From NCBI RefSeq assembly GCF_009910705.1, contig NZ_JAAAXJ010000001.1:248001-312000 (forward strand): DNA of 64,000 nucleotides, given 5' to 3'. Positions 15,573 to 25,783 of the stretch are shown here, piece after piece (the first letter of the stretch is position 1; each line of letters starts with the position of its first letter). The notes below the pieces were generated by a model. The model was not told where the DNA came from. It was given only the letters and a program-made list of their open reading frames with translations, and did no database searches. Origin of the DNA: Microvirga arsenatis. Lineage in GTDB: Bacteria > Pseudomonadota > Alphaproteobacteria > Rhizobiales > Beijerinckiaceae. A program made the translations under genes and the position numbers.

Positions 15573-17726
15573 ATGAACCAAGCTCCCCGCATCGAACGCC
15601 GCGCCTCCGTCTGCCCGCATGACTGCCCCTCGGTCTGCTCCCTCGAAGTGGAGGTGATCGACGGGCGCACCATCGGCCGGGTGCACGGAGCAAAGTCCAA
15701 CACCTACACGGCGGGCGTGATCTGCGCGAAGGTGGCCCGCTATGCGGAGCGCATCCACAACCCGGATCGGCTGCTCTATCCCCTGCGCCGCACCGGCCCG
15801 AAGGGCTCGGGCCGGTTCGAGCGCATCTCATGGGACGAGGCGCTGGACATCGTGGCCCAAAAATTCCTGGAGGCGGAGCGGGAGTTCGGCACGGAATCCG
15901 TCTGGCCCTATTACTATGCCGGCACCATGGGCTACGTGATGCGCGACGGCATCAACCGCCTGCGGCACGTGAAGAAATATTCCGGCCAGTATTCCACCAT
16001 CTGCACCGCCATGGCCTGGACGGGCTACGTGGCCGGCACGGGCCATCTGCGGGGCGCCGATCCGCGCGAGATGGCGGTGTCCGACTGCATCGTGATCTGG
16101 GGCACGAATCCGGTTCACACCCAGGTCAACGTGATGACCCATGCGATGAGGGCCCGGAAGGAGCGCGGGGCCAAGATCGTCGCCGTCGACATCTACAACA
16201 ACGCCACCATGAAGCAGGCCGACATGGCCCTGCTCGTGAAGCCGGGCACCGACGGCGCGCTCGCCTGCGCGGTCATGCACGTGCTGTTCCGCGACGGCTA
16301 TGCCGACTGGGATTATCTCGAGCGCTACACCGACCACCCCCGCGAGCTGGAACAGCATCTCAGGACCCGCGACCCGGCCTGGGCCTCAGGGATCACCGGG
16401 CTGCCGGTGGAGGAGATCGAGGCCTTCGCGAGGCTCGTGGGCACCACCAAGCGCACCTTCTTCCGACTCGGCTACGGCTTCGGGCGCCAGCGCAACGGCG
16501 CGGTCAACATGCATGCGGCCCTGTCCATCCCGGCGGTGACGGGCGCCTGGCAATACGAGGGCGGCGGCGCCTTCCACTCGAACAGCGGCATCTTCCATTG
16601 GAACAAGGCGCTGATCGAGGGCCACGACGCCATCGACAAGAGCATCCGCGTGCTCGACCAGTCGCAGATCGGCCGCGTGCTCACCGGCGACGCGGAGGCG
16701 CTCTGCAACGGGCCGCCGGTCAAGGCCATGCTGATCCAGAACACCAACCCGGTCTCGGTGGCGCCGGAGCAGGAGCTCGTGAAGCGGGGCTTCGCCCGCG
16801 AGGACCTGTTCGTCTGCGTCCACGAGCAGTTCATGACCGAGACGGCGCTGATGGCCGATATCGTGCTGCCCGCGACCATGTTCATGGAGCACGACGATCT
16901 CTATTCCGGCGGCGGGCACCAGCATTTCCAGGTCGGGCCGAAGCTGATCGACCCGCCCGGCGAGTGCCGCTCGAACCACGAGGTCTTCCGCGGCCTCGCG
17001 CAGCGCCTGGGCGCCGAGCATCCCGGCTTCGCCATGGAGCCGCGCGAGATCATCGACTGGACGCTGCGCAATTCCGGCTGGGGCAGCCTCGAGAACCTGG
17101 AGGCGCATGTCCATTTCGATGCGCAGCCGCCTTTCGAGGAGGCGCATTTCCTCAAGGGCTTCGCCTATCCGGACGGCAAGTTCCGCTTCAAGCCCGACTG
17201 GACCCGGGTACCGTCGTACAACAACGGCCCCATGGGACCCTGGGCGAGCATGCCGGCTCTGCCCGATCATTGGGGTGTGATCGAGGCGGCGACGGAGGAG
17301 CATCCGTTCCGCCTCGCCACCAGCCCGGCCCGCAACTTCCTCAATTCCAGCTTCACCGAGACGCCGACCTCGCTGGAGAAGGAGCGACGGCCCGAGGTGA
17401 TGATCCACCCGCTCGATGCGCAGCCGCAGGGCATCGTCGACGGCGACTGGGTGAAGCTGAAGAACCATCGCGGCGAGGTCTATCTGCGCGCCAGGCTCTT
17501 CGACGGGGTGAGGCGCGGGGTGCTCATCGCCGAGGGCATCTGGCCCAATGCCGCCCATCCCTTCGGCCGCGGCATCAACACGCTCACCGGCGGGGATCAG
17601 GTGGCGCCCTACGGCGGGGCCGCCTTCCACGACAACCGGGTGGCCTTGGAAAAGGCCGATCTCGACCCGTCCCTGGAACCGCCGGTCGCCCGCAAGCACC
17701 ATCGGCCCGAGGCGCTCGTCGGTTGA
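15573..17726 (+). CDS. Molybdopterin-dependent oxidoreductase, DMSO-reductase superfamily
   Basis: This 717-residue protein has an N-terminal [4Fe-4S] site formed by Cys14, Cys18, Cys22 and Cys51 (CPHDCPSVC ... ICAKV). The large bis-MGD-binding catalytic region follows (WDEALDIVAQKF, IVIWGTNPVHTQ, MLIQNTNPVSVAPEQ), then the C-terminal molybdopterin dinucleotide-binding domain (RLATSPARNFLNSSF ... GINTLTGGDQVAP). There is no twin-arginine signal peptide, so it is probably cytoplasmic. No electron-transfer or membrane-anchor subunit gene lies next to it, and the substrate cannot be inferred. It is flanked by repeats on both sides. Confidence 0.93.
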   Translation: MNQAPRIERRASVCPHDCPSVCSLEVEVIDGRTIGRVHGAKSNTYTAGVICAKVARYAERIHNPDRLLYPLRRTGPKGSGRFERISWDEALDIVAQKFLEAEREFGTESVWPYYYAGTMGYVMRDGINRLRHVKKYSGQYSTICTAMAWTGYVAGTGHLRGADPREMAVSDCIVIWGTNPVHTQVNVMTHAMRARKERGAKIVAVDIYNNATMKQADMALLVKPGTDGALACAVMHVLFRDGYADWDYLERYTDHPRELEQHLRTRDPAWASGITGLPVEEIEAFARLVGTTKRTFFRLGYGFGRQRNGAVNMHAALSIPAVTGAWQYEGGGAFHSNSGIFHWNKALIEGHDAIDKSIRVLDQSQIGRVLTGDAEALCNGPPVKAMLIQNTNPVSVAPEQELVKRGFAREDLFVCVHEQFMTETALMADIVLPATMFMEHDDLYSGGGHQHFQVGPKLIDPPGECRSNHEVFRGLAQRLGAEHPGFAMEPREIIDWTLRNSGWGSLENLEAHVHFDAQPPFEEAHFLKGFAYPDGKFRFKPDWTRVPSYNNGPMGPWASMPALPDHWGVIEAATEEHPFRLATSPARNFLNSSFTETPTSLEKERRPEVMIHPLDAQPQGIVDGDWVKLKNHRGEVYLRARLFDGVRRGVLIAEGIWPNAAHPFGRGINTLTGGDQVAPYGGAAFHDNRVALEKADLDPSLEPPVARKHHRPEALVG

Positions 17727-17750
17727 ATTTTGGATCAAGACAACTCTGTC

Positions 17751-17850
17751 CTCATCCTGAGGAGCAGCCGTGAGGCTGCGTCTCGAAGGAGCTTCCAGAG
17801 AGCACTGGATCCTCCTTCGAGACGGCGCTTTCGCGCCTCCTCAGGATGAG
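17751..17850. repeat. 100-base palindromic repeat, copy 1
   Basis: The element opens ctcatcctgaggag and closes ctcctcaggatgag, with inner arms tctcgaagga/tccttcgaga and the shared centre ccagagagcactgga. A second copy lies at 48849-48950. It follows the molybdopterin oxidoreductase stop by about 25 bases; the remaining 125 bases to the next gene hold nothing else I recognise. Confidence 0.88.
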
Positions 17851-17977
17851 GACTGAGAGGGGATTTAGGAAACGGCTTGGTCAGACCTTCTTAAGCCTGT
17901 TGCCAGCTCACCCTTGATCCCGAACGGCCAAGCCTATTCTAAGGCTCGGCACGATTTTTATCCCTGAGGGAGCATCC

Positions 17978-18343
17978 ATGACTTCGATCGTTCGTACGCT
18001 GCTCGTGGCGGCGGCCCTGTCCTTGAGCGCGACCGCCGCCTGGGCGGCCGCCTCCAACATGCCGACCCAGTACCAGCCCGATCCGGCGCTGAAGACCGAG
18101 AGCATCGGCCAGCTGCGCGCCCGGGTGAGCCAGGCCTGCACGGTCATTCAGGCCCGGCTTCAGAGCGAGGCCAGCGAAGCATCTCTCAGCCGTGCCTGCG
18201 AGTGCTATGCCGGCCGCACCATGCGCTCCTTGAGCCCCGACGAGGTGCAGGCCTATCGCGACACGGGCGTGTTCAACGACAGCGCCCGCCAGAAGGCGCT
18301 CGCGGCGCTCGACGCCTGCAAGCTGCCGCGGCCGCAGATCTAA
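17978..18343 (+). CDS. Small exported protein with four cysteines
   Basis: This 121-residue precursor has a signal peptide (MTSIVRTLLVAAALSLSATAAWAA). The mature domain of about 97 residues is helical and contains four cysteines (VSQACTVI, RACECYAG, LDACKL) that could form disulfides in the periplasm. The start is ATG at 17978 with GAGGGAG upstream. I do not recognise the family. It is transcribed alone between two repeat clusters. Confidence 0.82.
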   Translation: MTSIVRTLLVAAALSLSATAAWAAASNMPTQYQPDPALKTESIGQLRARVSQACTVIQARLQSEASEASLSRACECYAGRTMRSLSPDEVQAYRDTGVFNDSARQKALAALDACKLPRPQI

Positions 18344-18350
18344 GGAATGC

Positions 18351-18779
18351 CGTCATCCCGGACGAAGCGCAGCGGAGATCCGGGATCGTGAGCCGAAGAT
18401 GGCGCAATAACTCTCCTTCCCCTTGTGGGGAGGAGGTGGAGATGGGGGTGAGCGATAGCCTATGCAGGTGAGGCGCCGTTTCACCTCTCCCTCAGGGAGA
18501 GGTCGGACCGTCAGGTCCGGGTGAGGGGTGACAGCGCCCTCCGGATACCGCTCTCCCCCTCGCGTTCGCTCGACCTCTCCCCGCCGCAGGTCGGGTGTTC
18601 CCGACCTGCGCCCCAGAAACGGATCTCGGGAACACCCGAGATCCGGGGAGAGGTGAACCTGCGCCACGCTGGTCCAGTTCAGTGCTCACACCCCCACCCT
18701 GGCCCTCCCCACAAGGAGGAGGGAAATAGCGCCACATCCTGCACCCGATCCCGGATCGGCTTCGCCGTCCGGGATGACG
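18351..18779. repeat. Nested composite repeat: shell enclosing core copy alpha
   Basis: The outer arms cgtcatcccggacgaagcg/cgccgtccgggatgacg and gatccgggatcg/cgatcccggatc enclose a 315-base core (about 18411-18729). That core begins with a ccccttgtgggg module, includes cacctctccctcagggagag and ggtcgggtgttcccgacc, and ends with a ggccctccccacaaggagga module. The core recurs, inverted and without the shell, at 34012-34330. It fills the entire spacer between the exported protein and purN; no gene is seen. Confidence 0.85.
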
Positions 18780-18787
18780 ATTCCGGG

Positions 18788-19435
18788 TCAGTTCGGCGAA
18801 TGCAGCGCTGCGCCTGCGTCCCATCCGCGTGCGAACGCCACGCGCCCGTCCTCCAGCCGGGCCGTTCCGTCGCAGATCATCCGCAGGGCCTGGGGATAGA
18901 GCCGGTGCTCCTGCACGATCACGCGGGCGGCGAGGCTTTCCTCCGTGTCGCCCGGCACCACCGGCACGGCGGCCTGGGCGATGATGGGGCCGGCATCGAG
19001 CTCCGGCACCACGAAATGCACCGTGCAGCCATGCACGAGCACGCCGTCCGCCAGCGCCCTACGGTGGGTCTGGGTGCCCCGATAGAGGGGCAGGAGGGAC
19101 GGGTGGATGTTGACCATGCGGCCCGACCAGCGCTCCACGAACCTCTCTGTGAGCACACGCATGAAGCCGGCCAGGCAGATGAAGGCGATGTCGTGCTCGC
19201 GCAGCGCCGCATCGAGCGCCCGCTCGAAGCTCTCCCGGTCGGGAAAGGCCTTGTGGTCGATCGCGCAGGTCGCGATCCCGGCCTCCTTCGCCCGCTCGAG
19301 GCCCTCCGCATCGGGGCGGTTCGAGAGGACGAGGGCGATCTCCGCCGGGAAGTCCACAGCGCGAGCGGCCTCGATCAGCGAGGCCATGTTCGAGCCGCGG
19401 CCCGAGATCAGGATGGCAACGCGGCGGCGGGTCAT
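18788..19435 (-). CDS. purN: Phosphoribosylglycinamide formyltransferase 1
   Basis: This 215-residue enzyme catalyses the third step of purine synthesis, formylating GAR with 10-formyl-tetrahydrofolate. The N-terminal phosphate-binding [12 protein letters not shown] and the catalytic region [21 protein letters not shown] (Asn and His) are present, with the catalytic Asp in PELDAGPII. The start at 19435 overlaps the purM stop by four bases, giving a coupled purM-purN operon. The product length matches the family. Confidence 0.97.
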   Translation of the reverse strand: MTRRRVAILISGRGSNMASLIEAARAVDFPAEIALVLSNRPDAEGLERAKEAGIATCAIDHKAFPDRESFERALDAALREHDIAFICLAGFMRVLTERFVERWSGRMVNIHPSLLPLYRGTQTHRRALADGVLVHGCTVHFVVPELDAGPIIAQAAVPVVPGDTEESLAARVIVQEHRLYPQALRMICDGTARLEDGRVAFARGWDAGAALHSPN

Positions 19436-20505
19436 CGGAGCTTCAGGGATCCCGAATTCTGCACGCGCTCGCCGCCCGCATGAGCAATGGTCTCGCCGAT
19501 GCGCACCGGGCTCTCGCCGGCCTGCCGAAGGCGCTCCACGACGGCGTCCGCCTGATCGGCGGAGGCGACAACGATCATGCCGATGCCGCAGTTGAAGGTG
19601 CGCAGCATTTCGGATTCCGCCACGCCTCCGGTCTTGGCCAGCCAGCCGAAGACGGGCGGGACGGCGATGGCATCGAGGTCGAGGCGCACGCCGACGCCGT
19701 CGGGCAGCACGCGCGGGATGTTGTCGGGGAAGCCGCCGCCGGTGATGTGGCAGAGCGCGTTGACCCCGTCGCCGCCTCTCAAGACCTCCAGCAGGGTCTT
19801 CACGTAGATCCGGGTCGGCTCCAGCAGGGCCTGGGCCAGCGTCTTGCCGGATGCGAAGGGAGCGGGCGCATCCCAGGCGAGGCTAGAGCGCTCGACGATC
19901 CGGCGCACCAGGGAGAAGCCGTTCGAATGGACGCCGGAGGAGGGCAGGCCGATCAGCACGTCGCCCACGCTCACGTCCTTCGGCAGCAGCGTCCCGCGCT
20001 CGGCGGCGCCCACGGCAAAGCCCGCGAGGTCGTAGTCGCCCTTGGCGTAGAGGCCGGGCATCTCCGCCGTCTCGCCGCCGATCAGCGCGCAGCCGGCCTG
20101 CCGGCAGCCCTCGGCGATGCCCCTGACGATCTGGACGCCGATTTCGGGCGAGAGCTTTCCGGTGGCGAAGTAGTCGAGGAAGAACAGGGGCTCGGCGCCC
20201 TGCACGATGATGTCGTTCACGCACATGGCCACGAGGTCGATGCCGATGGTGTCGTGGATGCCGGTGTCGATGGCGATCTTCACCTTGGTGCCGACGCCGT
20301 CGTTGGCCGCCACCAGGATCGGGTCCCTGAAGCCCGCGGCCTTGAGGTCGAACAGCCCGCCGAATCCGCCGATCTCCGCATCCGCCCCGGGCCGGCGTGT
20401 GGCGCGCACCAGGGGCTTGATCTGGTCGACCATGGCATTGCCCGCGTCGATGTCGACGCCCGCTTGGGCATAGGTCAGGCCGTTCGTCTGCTTCTCGGTC
20501 GTCAT
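19432..20505 (-). CDS. purM: Phosphoribosylformylglycinamidine cyclo-ligase (AIR synthetase)
   Basis: This 357-residue enzyme closes the imidazole ring of AIR using ATP. Family motifs are [19 protein letters not shown] at the N-terminus, the ATP/phosphate region [34 protein letters not shown] and the C-terminal [17 protein letters not shown]. It is the first gene of the purM-purN operon. The spacer upstream, toward the phosphatidyltransferase gene, is almost entirely a composite repeat, leaving only about 70 bases for its promoter. Confidence 0.97.
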   Translation of the reverse strand: MTTEKQTNGLTYAQAGVDIDAGNAMVDQIKPLVRATRRPGADAEIGGFGGLFDLKAAGFRDPILVAANDGVGTKVKIAIDTGIHDTIGIDLVAMCVNDIIVQGAEPLFFLDYFATGKLSPEIGVQIVRGIAEGCRQAGCALIGGETAEMPGLYAKGDYDLAGFAVGAAERGTLLPKDVSVGDVLIGLPSSGVHSNGFSLVRRIVERSSLAWDAPAPFASGKTLAQALLEPTRIYVKTLLEVLRGGDGVNALCHITGGGFPDNIPRVLPDGVGVRLDLDAIAVPPVFGWLAKTGGVAESEMLRTFNCGIGMIVVASADQADAVVERLRQAGESPVRIGETIAHAGGERVQNSGSLKLR

Positions 20506-20578
20506 GGCTCACCCCGTGTTGAGGGGGCAGTAAGGCGGGAGGGGGCGGGAGGCAAGGAATTTTGCGCCCTGTCGACAG

Positions 20579-20918
20579 CGTCATCCCGGACGAAGCGCAG
20601 AGAAGATCCGGGATCGTGAGCAGAATAGAACGCGCATTTCCCTCCCCCTTGCGGGGAGGGGCAGGGGTGAGGGTGGTCAGACTGGGTGAGATCTTTCCGT
20701 CATGGCCGGGCCTGTCGCGGCCATCCCGATGCCGTGTGGCGCGGCGCTTTCCGCATCGGGATCACCGGCACAAGGCCGGTGACGACGCTGAGGGCGTCAT
20801 CGAGAGCCGCGCTCCATCGTCCCGACCCCCACCCTCGATCCCTCCCCGCAAGGGGGAGGGAAGCCCGCGCCACACTCGTCATGCGATCCCGGATCGGCTC
20901 ACGCCGTCCGGGATGACC
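20579..20918. repeat. Nested composite repeat: shell enclosing core copy beta
   Basis: The outer shell is the same as at 18351 (cgtcatcccggacgaagcg ... ccgtccgggatgac), but the enclosed core (20640-20862) is the one found bare at 15299-15523. It occupies most of the 490-base spacer between the divergent purM and CDP-alcohol phosphatidyltransferase genes. No coding region is seen there. Confidence 0.85.
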
Positions 20919-20995
20919 CTGTTCTCCCACCGTTATCCCCACCCCTCCGACGCCCCGATTGAACTCCGCCCCCCGAGCGTCCATCATCGCCCTCG

Positions 20996-21526
20996 ATGAC
21001 CATTCCCAACATCATCACCATCGGCCGCCTCATCCTCGTGCCAGTCGTGATCGTCATGATCATGCAGCAGCGGTGGGCTGCGGCCTTCGTCCTGTTCGTG
21101 GTGGCGGGCATCTCGGATGCGGTGGACGGGTTCATCGCCCGCCGGTTCGACATGCGGAGCGAGTTCGGGGCCTATATCGACCCCATCGCCGACAAGGCGC
21201 TCCTGGTCTCGATCTACGTGACGCTCGCCATCGTGGGGGCGATCCCGAGCTGGCTTGCCATCATCGTCGTCTCCCGGGACGTGATGATCGTGGCGGCCGT
21301 GCTCCTGTCCTGGGTCATGAGCCGCCCGGTCGAGATCAAGCCTCTCCTGGTCAGCAAGCTCAATACGGGCGCGCAGATCGCGTTCGCGGCCTTCGCGCTT
21401 GCGGCCAACGCCTTCGGCGCGGAGCTGGCGGGGTTCGAGGAGGTCGCCATGCTGCTCGTGGCGACCTTGACCGTCGCATCGGCCGGTGCCTATCTCGGGG
21501 GCTGGCTGCGGCACATGGGAGGCTGA
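20996..21526 (+). CDS. CDP-alcohol phosphatidyltransferase family protein
   Basis: This 176-residue membrane protein carries the complete family motif in DAVDGFIARRFDMRSEFGAY plus IDPIADKA: DG-x2-AR-x8-G-x3-D-x3-D with four metal-binding or catalytic aspartates. There are about five membrane helices. Such enzymes transfer a phosphatidyl group from CDP-diacylglycerol, and the size suits a PgsA-like or cardiolipin-synthase-like member; the acceptor is not determined. It probably starts a transcription unit with the downstream permease, although a 114-base palindromic element separates them. Confidence 0.93.
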   Translation: MTIPNIITIGRLILVPVVIVMIMQQRWAAAFVLFVVAGISDAVDGFIARRFDMRSEFGAYIDPIADKALLVSIYVTLAIVGAIPSWLAIIVVSRDVMIVAAVLLSWVMSRPVEIKPLLVSKLNTGAQIAFAAFALAANAFGAELAGFEEVAMLLVATLTVASAGAYLGGWLRHMGG

Positions 21527-21534
21527 GAGCCTAA

Positions 21535-21648
21535 GCATCGGACCCAAAAGTGGATTCGCACTTTTGGGATCGATCCGATGCTTTCTTCTGGAGTGAGAGC
21601 ATCGTCGAGCGCGGAAAACCGGGTCCACTTTTCCGGACGATGCTCTCA
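21535..21648. repeat. Two-hairpin intergenic element, copy 1
   Basis: Module 1 is gcatcggacccaaaagtgg ... ccgatgc with an inner cacttttggg arm. Module 2 runs from gagagcatcgt through gcggaaaacc and cacttttccg to acgatgctctc. The second copy (62973-63084) has the same modules, with the outer arms of module 2 altered in a compensating way. It sits between the phosphatidyltransferase stop and the permease start. Confidence 0.88.
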
Positions 21649-21663
21649 GGGTATGGAGTACCG

Positions 21664-22782
21664 ATGACGGTCCAACGGCAGATCGGGTTCTGGATTGCGG
21701 CGCTGGTCCTCGCGGTGCTGCTGCTGTTCGTCCTGCGCGGCATCCTGCTGCCCTTCGTGGCGGGCTTCGCCCTGGCCTACCTGCTCGATCCCCTGGCCGA
21801 CCGGCTGCAGAAGGTCGGCATCGGGCGGCTCGGCGCCAGCCTGCTGATCCTGGTCCTGTTCGTCCTGATCTTCATCCTGGCCCTCGTGATCCTCGTGCCC
21901 TTCGCGGCCCAGCAGGTGGGGGCCTTCGTGGAGCGGCTGCCCGGCTACGTGACGCGACTCCAGGAACTCGGGGCCGAACAGCTCGGCCCGCTCATCCGGC
22001 GGCTCGGAATCGAGGAGGTGCTGCCGGCGGCGCCCCCCTCCGTGGGCAACCTCATCAGCCAGGGCATCGCCTGGATGACCACCTTCCTGCAGGGGCTGTG
22101 GTCCGGCGGGCAGGCGCTGATCGGCATCTTCTCCCTGCTGGTGGTGACCCCGGTCGTGGCCTTCTACATGCTGGTCGACTGGGACCGCATGGTCAGGACG
22201 GTGGATTCCTGGATGCCCCTGCGCCACCGGGACACGATCCGCGCCATCGCCCGCGACATCGACCGGGCCATCGCCGGCTTCGTGCGGGGCCAGGCCCTGG
22301 TCTGCATCATCCTCGGTTCCTTCTATGGGGTCGGCCTTGCCCTCATCGGGCTGAACTTCGGCGTGCTGATCGGCATGACGGCGGGGCTCTTGAGCTTCAT
22401 CCCCTATGTGGGCTCGCTGACCGGCCTCATCCTGTCGGTCGGCGTCGCCATCGTGCAGTTCTGGCCGGACTGGGCCATGATCGCCGCGACGCTCGGCATC
22501 TTCGTCTTCGGCCAGTTCGTGGAGGGCAACATCCTCTCGCCCAAGCTCGTGGGAGATTCGGTCGGCCTGCATCCGGTCTGGCTCATGTTCGCCCTGGTGG
22601 CCTTCGGGGCGCTCTTCGGCTTCGTCGGCCTGCTGCTCGCGGTGCCGCTCGCCGCTGCCATGGGTGTCATCGCCCGCTTCGCCCTGCGCCAGTACCTCGC
22701 AAGCCCCCTCTATCGCGGCGCCGATCCGGTGATCCTCAAGCCCCGGATCGAGGCCGAGCGGAAGGCCGATCTCGATGCGTGA
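21664..22782 (+). CDS. AI-2E family transporter (PerM-like permease)
   Basis: This 372-residue protein has about eight membrane helices and the AI-2E/PerM family layout: an N-terminal helix pair (FWIAALVLAVLLLFVLRGILLPF), an amphipathic periplasmic stretch, then VTPVVAFYMLVDWDRMV, GLLSFIPYVGSLTGLIL and the conserved FVEGNILSPKLVGDSVGLHPV. Members export or exchange small solutes, and the AI-2 link is by family name only. I start at ATG 21664, the first Met before the helix; the open frame upstream crosses the repeat. Its end overlaps hdaA by eight bases. Confidence 0.93.
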   Translation: MTVQRQIGFWIAALVLAVLLLFVLRGILLPFVAGFALAYLLDPLADRLQKVGIGRLGASLLILVLFVLIFILALVILVPFAAQQVGAFVERLPGYVTRLQELGAEQLGPLIRRLGIEEVLPAAPPSVGNLISQGIAWMTTFLQGLWSGGQALIGIFSLLVVTPVVAFYMLVDWDRMVRTVDSWMPLRHRDTIRAIARDIDRAIAGFVRGQALVCIILGSFYGVGLALIGLNFGVLIGMTAGLLSFIPYVGSLTGLILSVGVAIVQFWPDWAMIAATLGIFVFGQFVEGNILSPKLVGDSVGLHPVWLMFALVAFGALFGFVGLLLAVPLAAAMGVIARFALRQYLASPLYRGADPVILKPRIEAERKADLDA

Positions 22783-23467
22783 GGCGCCCAAGCAGCTCGC
22801 CTTCGACCTGCCCCTGGATCCGCGCTTCGGGGCCGAGGACTTTCTGGTCAGCCCCTCCAACGAGCAGGCCTACGGCCTCATCGAGAGCTGGCCCGCCTGG
22901 CCCGACACGATCCTCCTCCTCGTCGGCCCCAGGGGCAGCGGCAAGAGCCACCTGGCCTCGATCTGGGCCACGAACGCCCATGCCTGGACCGTCGATGCCT
23001 CCGCCATCACCCAGGACAAGGTTCCGCACCTGGTCTCCAACGGCGCGCTCGCCATCGAGGACATGGACCGCGGCGAGCGGGACGAGGCGGCTCTGTTCCA
23101 CCTCCTCAACCTGGCGCGGGAGAAGAGGGCCTCCCTCCTGATTACCTGCGAGACCCTGCCCGACCGCTGGTCCCTGAGGACGGCCGACCTCCTGTCCCGC
23201 CTGCGGCTCGCGCCGAGCGTGGCGCTCGATGCGCCGGACGACGCGCTCCTCAAGGCGGTGCTGGTCAAGCTTTTCGTGGACAGGCAACTCGTGGTCGACA
23301 CCTCCGTTGTCGACTATATTGCCCTGCGGATCGAACGCTCGCTCGCCAAGGCCTCCGAGATCGTGGCTCTCCTCGACCGGGAGGCTCTGAGCCGGGGGCG
23401 GCGCGTGTCGCGGGCCATCGCGGCGGACCTCCTTGGCGCCGCTCAGGAAACGGATGAGAACGAGTGA
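22775..23467 (+). CDS. hdaA: HdaA-type DnaA regulatory ATPase homologue
   Basis: This 230-residue AAA+ protein is related to the DnaA core but lacks a DNA-binding domain IV, as in Hda/HdaA proteins that promote ATP hydrolysis by DnaA bound to the sliding clamp. The N-terminal [10 protein letters not shown] is the clamp-binding-like motif. Walker A is GPRGSGKS, the Walker B region is [10 protein letters not shown], and [11 protein letters not shown] includes the conserved arginines near the sensor region. It overlaps the permease upstream by eight bases and ppk downstream by GTGA, so replication control and polyphosphate synthesis appear to be co-transcribed. Confidence 0.92.
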   Translation: MREAPKQLAFDLPLDPRFGAEDFLVSPSNEQAYGLIESWPAWPDTILLLVGPRGSGKSHLASIWATNAHAWTVDASAITQDKVPHLVSNGALAIEDMDRGERDEAALFHLLNLAREKRASLLITCETLPDRWSLRTADLLSRLRLAPSVALDAPDDALLKAVLVKLFVDRQLVVDTSVVDYIALRIERSLAKASEIVALLDREALSRGRRVSRAIAADLLGAAQETDENE

Positions 23468-25782
23468 AGCCCGAGACCAACGCCCTGTTGTCGAACCGTC
23501 GTGAAACCGTCACGAAGCCCAGAGCAAAACGAGCTCCGAAGACCGAAGCGGCGGAGAACGAGGTGCGCAGCACAATTGCCCTGAAGGAGCTGGAGACGGT
23601 CAGCGAGGATCCGCCGCCGAAGGCTCCGCCGGATATCGAGCTCGACGGCGCCGTGCTGCGGCGCTTCCCCCAGCGCTTCATCAACCGCGAGCTGTCCTGG
23701 CTGCAGTTCAACCGCCGCGTGCTGGAGGAGGCCTCGAACGGCCACCATCCGCTCTTGGAGCAGCTCCGCTTCCTGTCGATCTCGGCCGAGAACCTGGACG
23801 AGTTCTTCATGGTCCGCGTGGCCGGCCTGCGCGGCCAGGTCCGCTCGGGCGTCGCCACCATGTCGCAGGATGGGCTCTCGCCGCAGGAGCAGCTGAGCCG
23901 GATCTCCGCGGAGGTCTCCCACCTCGCCTCCGACCAGCAGCGCCGCTGGCGCGAGCTGCGCGACATGCTGCTGGAGGAGGGCATCGTCCTGGTGGAGGGC
24001 GCTGGCCTCACCAAGGCCGAGGCCTCCTGGCTCGAGGACTACTTCCTCAACCATGTCTTCCCGGTGCTCACGCCGCTCGCCATCGATCCGGCGCACCCGT
24101 TCCCCTTCATCCCGAACCTCGGCTCCTCCATCGCCCTCAAGCTGGTGCGCCAGAGCGACGGCAAGGTGCTGAACGCCCTCATCCGCCTGCCGTCCCGGGC
24201 GGAGCGCTATGTGCGCCTGCCCGACTTCGCCGAGACCGGCGCCACCCGCTTCATCGCACTCGAGCAGATGATCGTGCTCTACACGAGCAGGCTCTTCCCC
24301 GGCTACGAGGTGCAGGGGCAGGGCGCCTTCCGGGTGATCCGCGATTCCGACATCGAGGTGGAGGAAGAGGCCGAGGATCTGGTGCGCCTGTTCGAGACGG
24401 CGCTCAAGCAGCGCCGCCGCGGCAGCGTGATCCGCCTCGAGGTCGAGGCGGCGATGCCCGAGGACCTGCGCCTCTTCGTGGCCGAGGAGCTGGAGGTCTC
24501 GGACGACGAGGTCTTCGTCGTCGAGGGCATGATGGGCCTGCGGGATCTCTCCCAGCTCGTGGCGCTGGAGCGCCCGGACCTGAAGTTCAAGCCCTACAAC
24601 CCGCGCTTTCCCGAGCGCATCCGCGAGCACAGCGGCGATTGCTTCGCGGCGATCCGCGAGAAGGACATCATCGTCCACCACCCTTACGAATCCTTCGACG
24701 CGGTGGTGCAGTTCCTGCGCCAGGCCGCGCGCGATCCGAACGTGGTGGCGATCAAGCAGACGCTCTACCGCACCTCCTCGGACTCGCCCATCGTGGCGGC
24801 GCTCGCCGAGGCGGCGGAGGCCGGAAAGTCCGTGACCGCCCTTGTCGAGCTCAAGGCGCGCTTCGACGAGGAGGCCAACATCCGCTGGGCCCGGGATCTC
24901 GAACGCGCGGGCGCTCAGGTCGTGTTCGGCTTCATCGAGCTGAAGACCCACGCCAAGCTCTCGATGGTCGTGCGCCGCGAGGGCAGCCAGCTCATCACCT
25001 ATTGCCACGTGGGCACGGGCAACTACCACCCGATCACCGCGCGCATCTACACGGACCTGTCCTATTTCACCGCCGATCCGGTGATCGGCCGGGACGTGTC
25101 GCGCATCTTCAACTTCGTCACCGGCTATGCGGAGCCGGCGGAGCTGGAGCGCATGGCGGTCTCGCCTCTCACCCTCAAGAAGCGCCTGCTCCAGCACATC
25201 GAGGAGGAGGTGGCGCACGCGAAGGCAGGACGGTCCGGGTCGATCTGGGGCAAGTGCAATTCGCTGGTCGATGCCGACATCATCGATGCGCTCTACGATG
25301 CGTCCGCTGCCGGCGTGCAGATCGACCTCATCGTGCGCGGCATCTGCTGTCTCAGGCCCGGCATCAAGGGCCTGTCGGAAAACATCCGGGTGAAATCCAT
25401 CATCGGGCGCTTCCTGGAGCACACCCGCATCTACGCCTTCGGCAACGGGCACGGACTGCCCAACACGAAGGCGCATGTGTACATCTCCTCGGCGGATCTC
25501 ATGTCGCGCAATCTCGACCGGCGCGTCGAGGCGCTGATGCCGATCGTCAATCCCACCGTGCACCAGCAGGTGCTCGACCAGATCATGCTTGCCAATCTCC
25601 TCGACAACGAGCAGAGCTGGACGGTCCTGCCCGACGGCACGAGCCAACGGGTGGCGCCCGCCAAGGGCGAGGAACCATTCAACTCCCACAAGTATTTCAT
25701 GACGAATCCAAGTCTGTCGGGCCGTGGCAAATCCCTCAAGACCTCCAGCCCCAGGGCGCTCGCCAAGAGAGGACAGCGCTAG
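23464..25782 (+). CDS. ppk1: Polyphosphate kinase 1
   Basis: This 772-residue enzyme reversibly polymerises the gamma-phosphate of ATP into polyphosphate through a phosphohistidine. After a charged N-terminal extension of about 65 residues, the family opens with [20 protein letters not shown]. The two active histidines lie in [15 protein letters not shown] and [14 protein letters not shown], and [19 protein letters not shown] and [13 protein letters not shown] are diagnostic. The start GTG at 23464 overlaps the hdaA stop (GTGA). The N-terminal extension may be disordered; later starts cannot be excluded. It is followed by ppx one base after the stop. Confidence 0.96.
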   Translation: MKPETNALLSNRRETVTKPRAKRAPKTEAAENEVRSTIALKELETVSEDPPPKAPPDIELDGAVLRRFPQRFINRELSWLQFNRRVLEEASNGHHPLLEQLRFLSISAENLDEFFMVRVAGLRGQVRSGVATMSQDGLSPQEQLSRISAEVSHLASDQQRRWRELRDMLLEEGIVLVEGAGLTKAEASWLEDYFLNHVFPVLTPLAIDPAHPFPFIPNLGSSIALKLVRQSDGKVLNALIRLPSRAERYVRLPDFAETGATRFIALEQMIVLYTSRLFPGYEVQGQGAFRVIRDSDIEVEEEAEDLVRLFETALKQRRRGSVIRLEVEAAMPEDLRLFVAEELEVSDDEVFVVEGMMGLRDLSQLVALERPDLKFKPYNPRFPERIREHSGDCFAAIREKDIIVHHPYESFDAVVQFLRQAARDPNVVAIKQTLYRTSSDSPIVAALAEAAEAGKSVTALVELKARFDEEANIRWARDLERAGAQVVFGFIELKTHAKLSMVVRREGSQLITYCHVGTGNYHPITARIYTDLSYFTADPVIGRDVSRIFNFVTGYAEPAELERMAVSPLTLKKRLLQHIEEEVAHAKAGRSGSIWGKCNSLVDADIIDALYDASAAGVQIDLIVRGICCLRPGIKGLSENIRVKSIIGRFLEHTRIYAFGNGHGLPNTKAHVYISSADLMSRNLDRRVEALMPIVNPTVHQQVLDQIMLANLLDNEQSWTVLPDGTSQRVAPAKGEEPFNSHKYFMTNPSLSGRGKSLKTSSPRALAKRGQR

Positions 25783-25783
25783 C

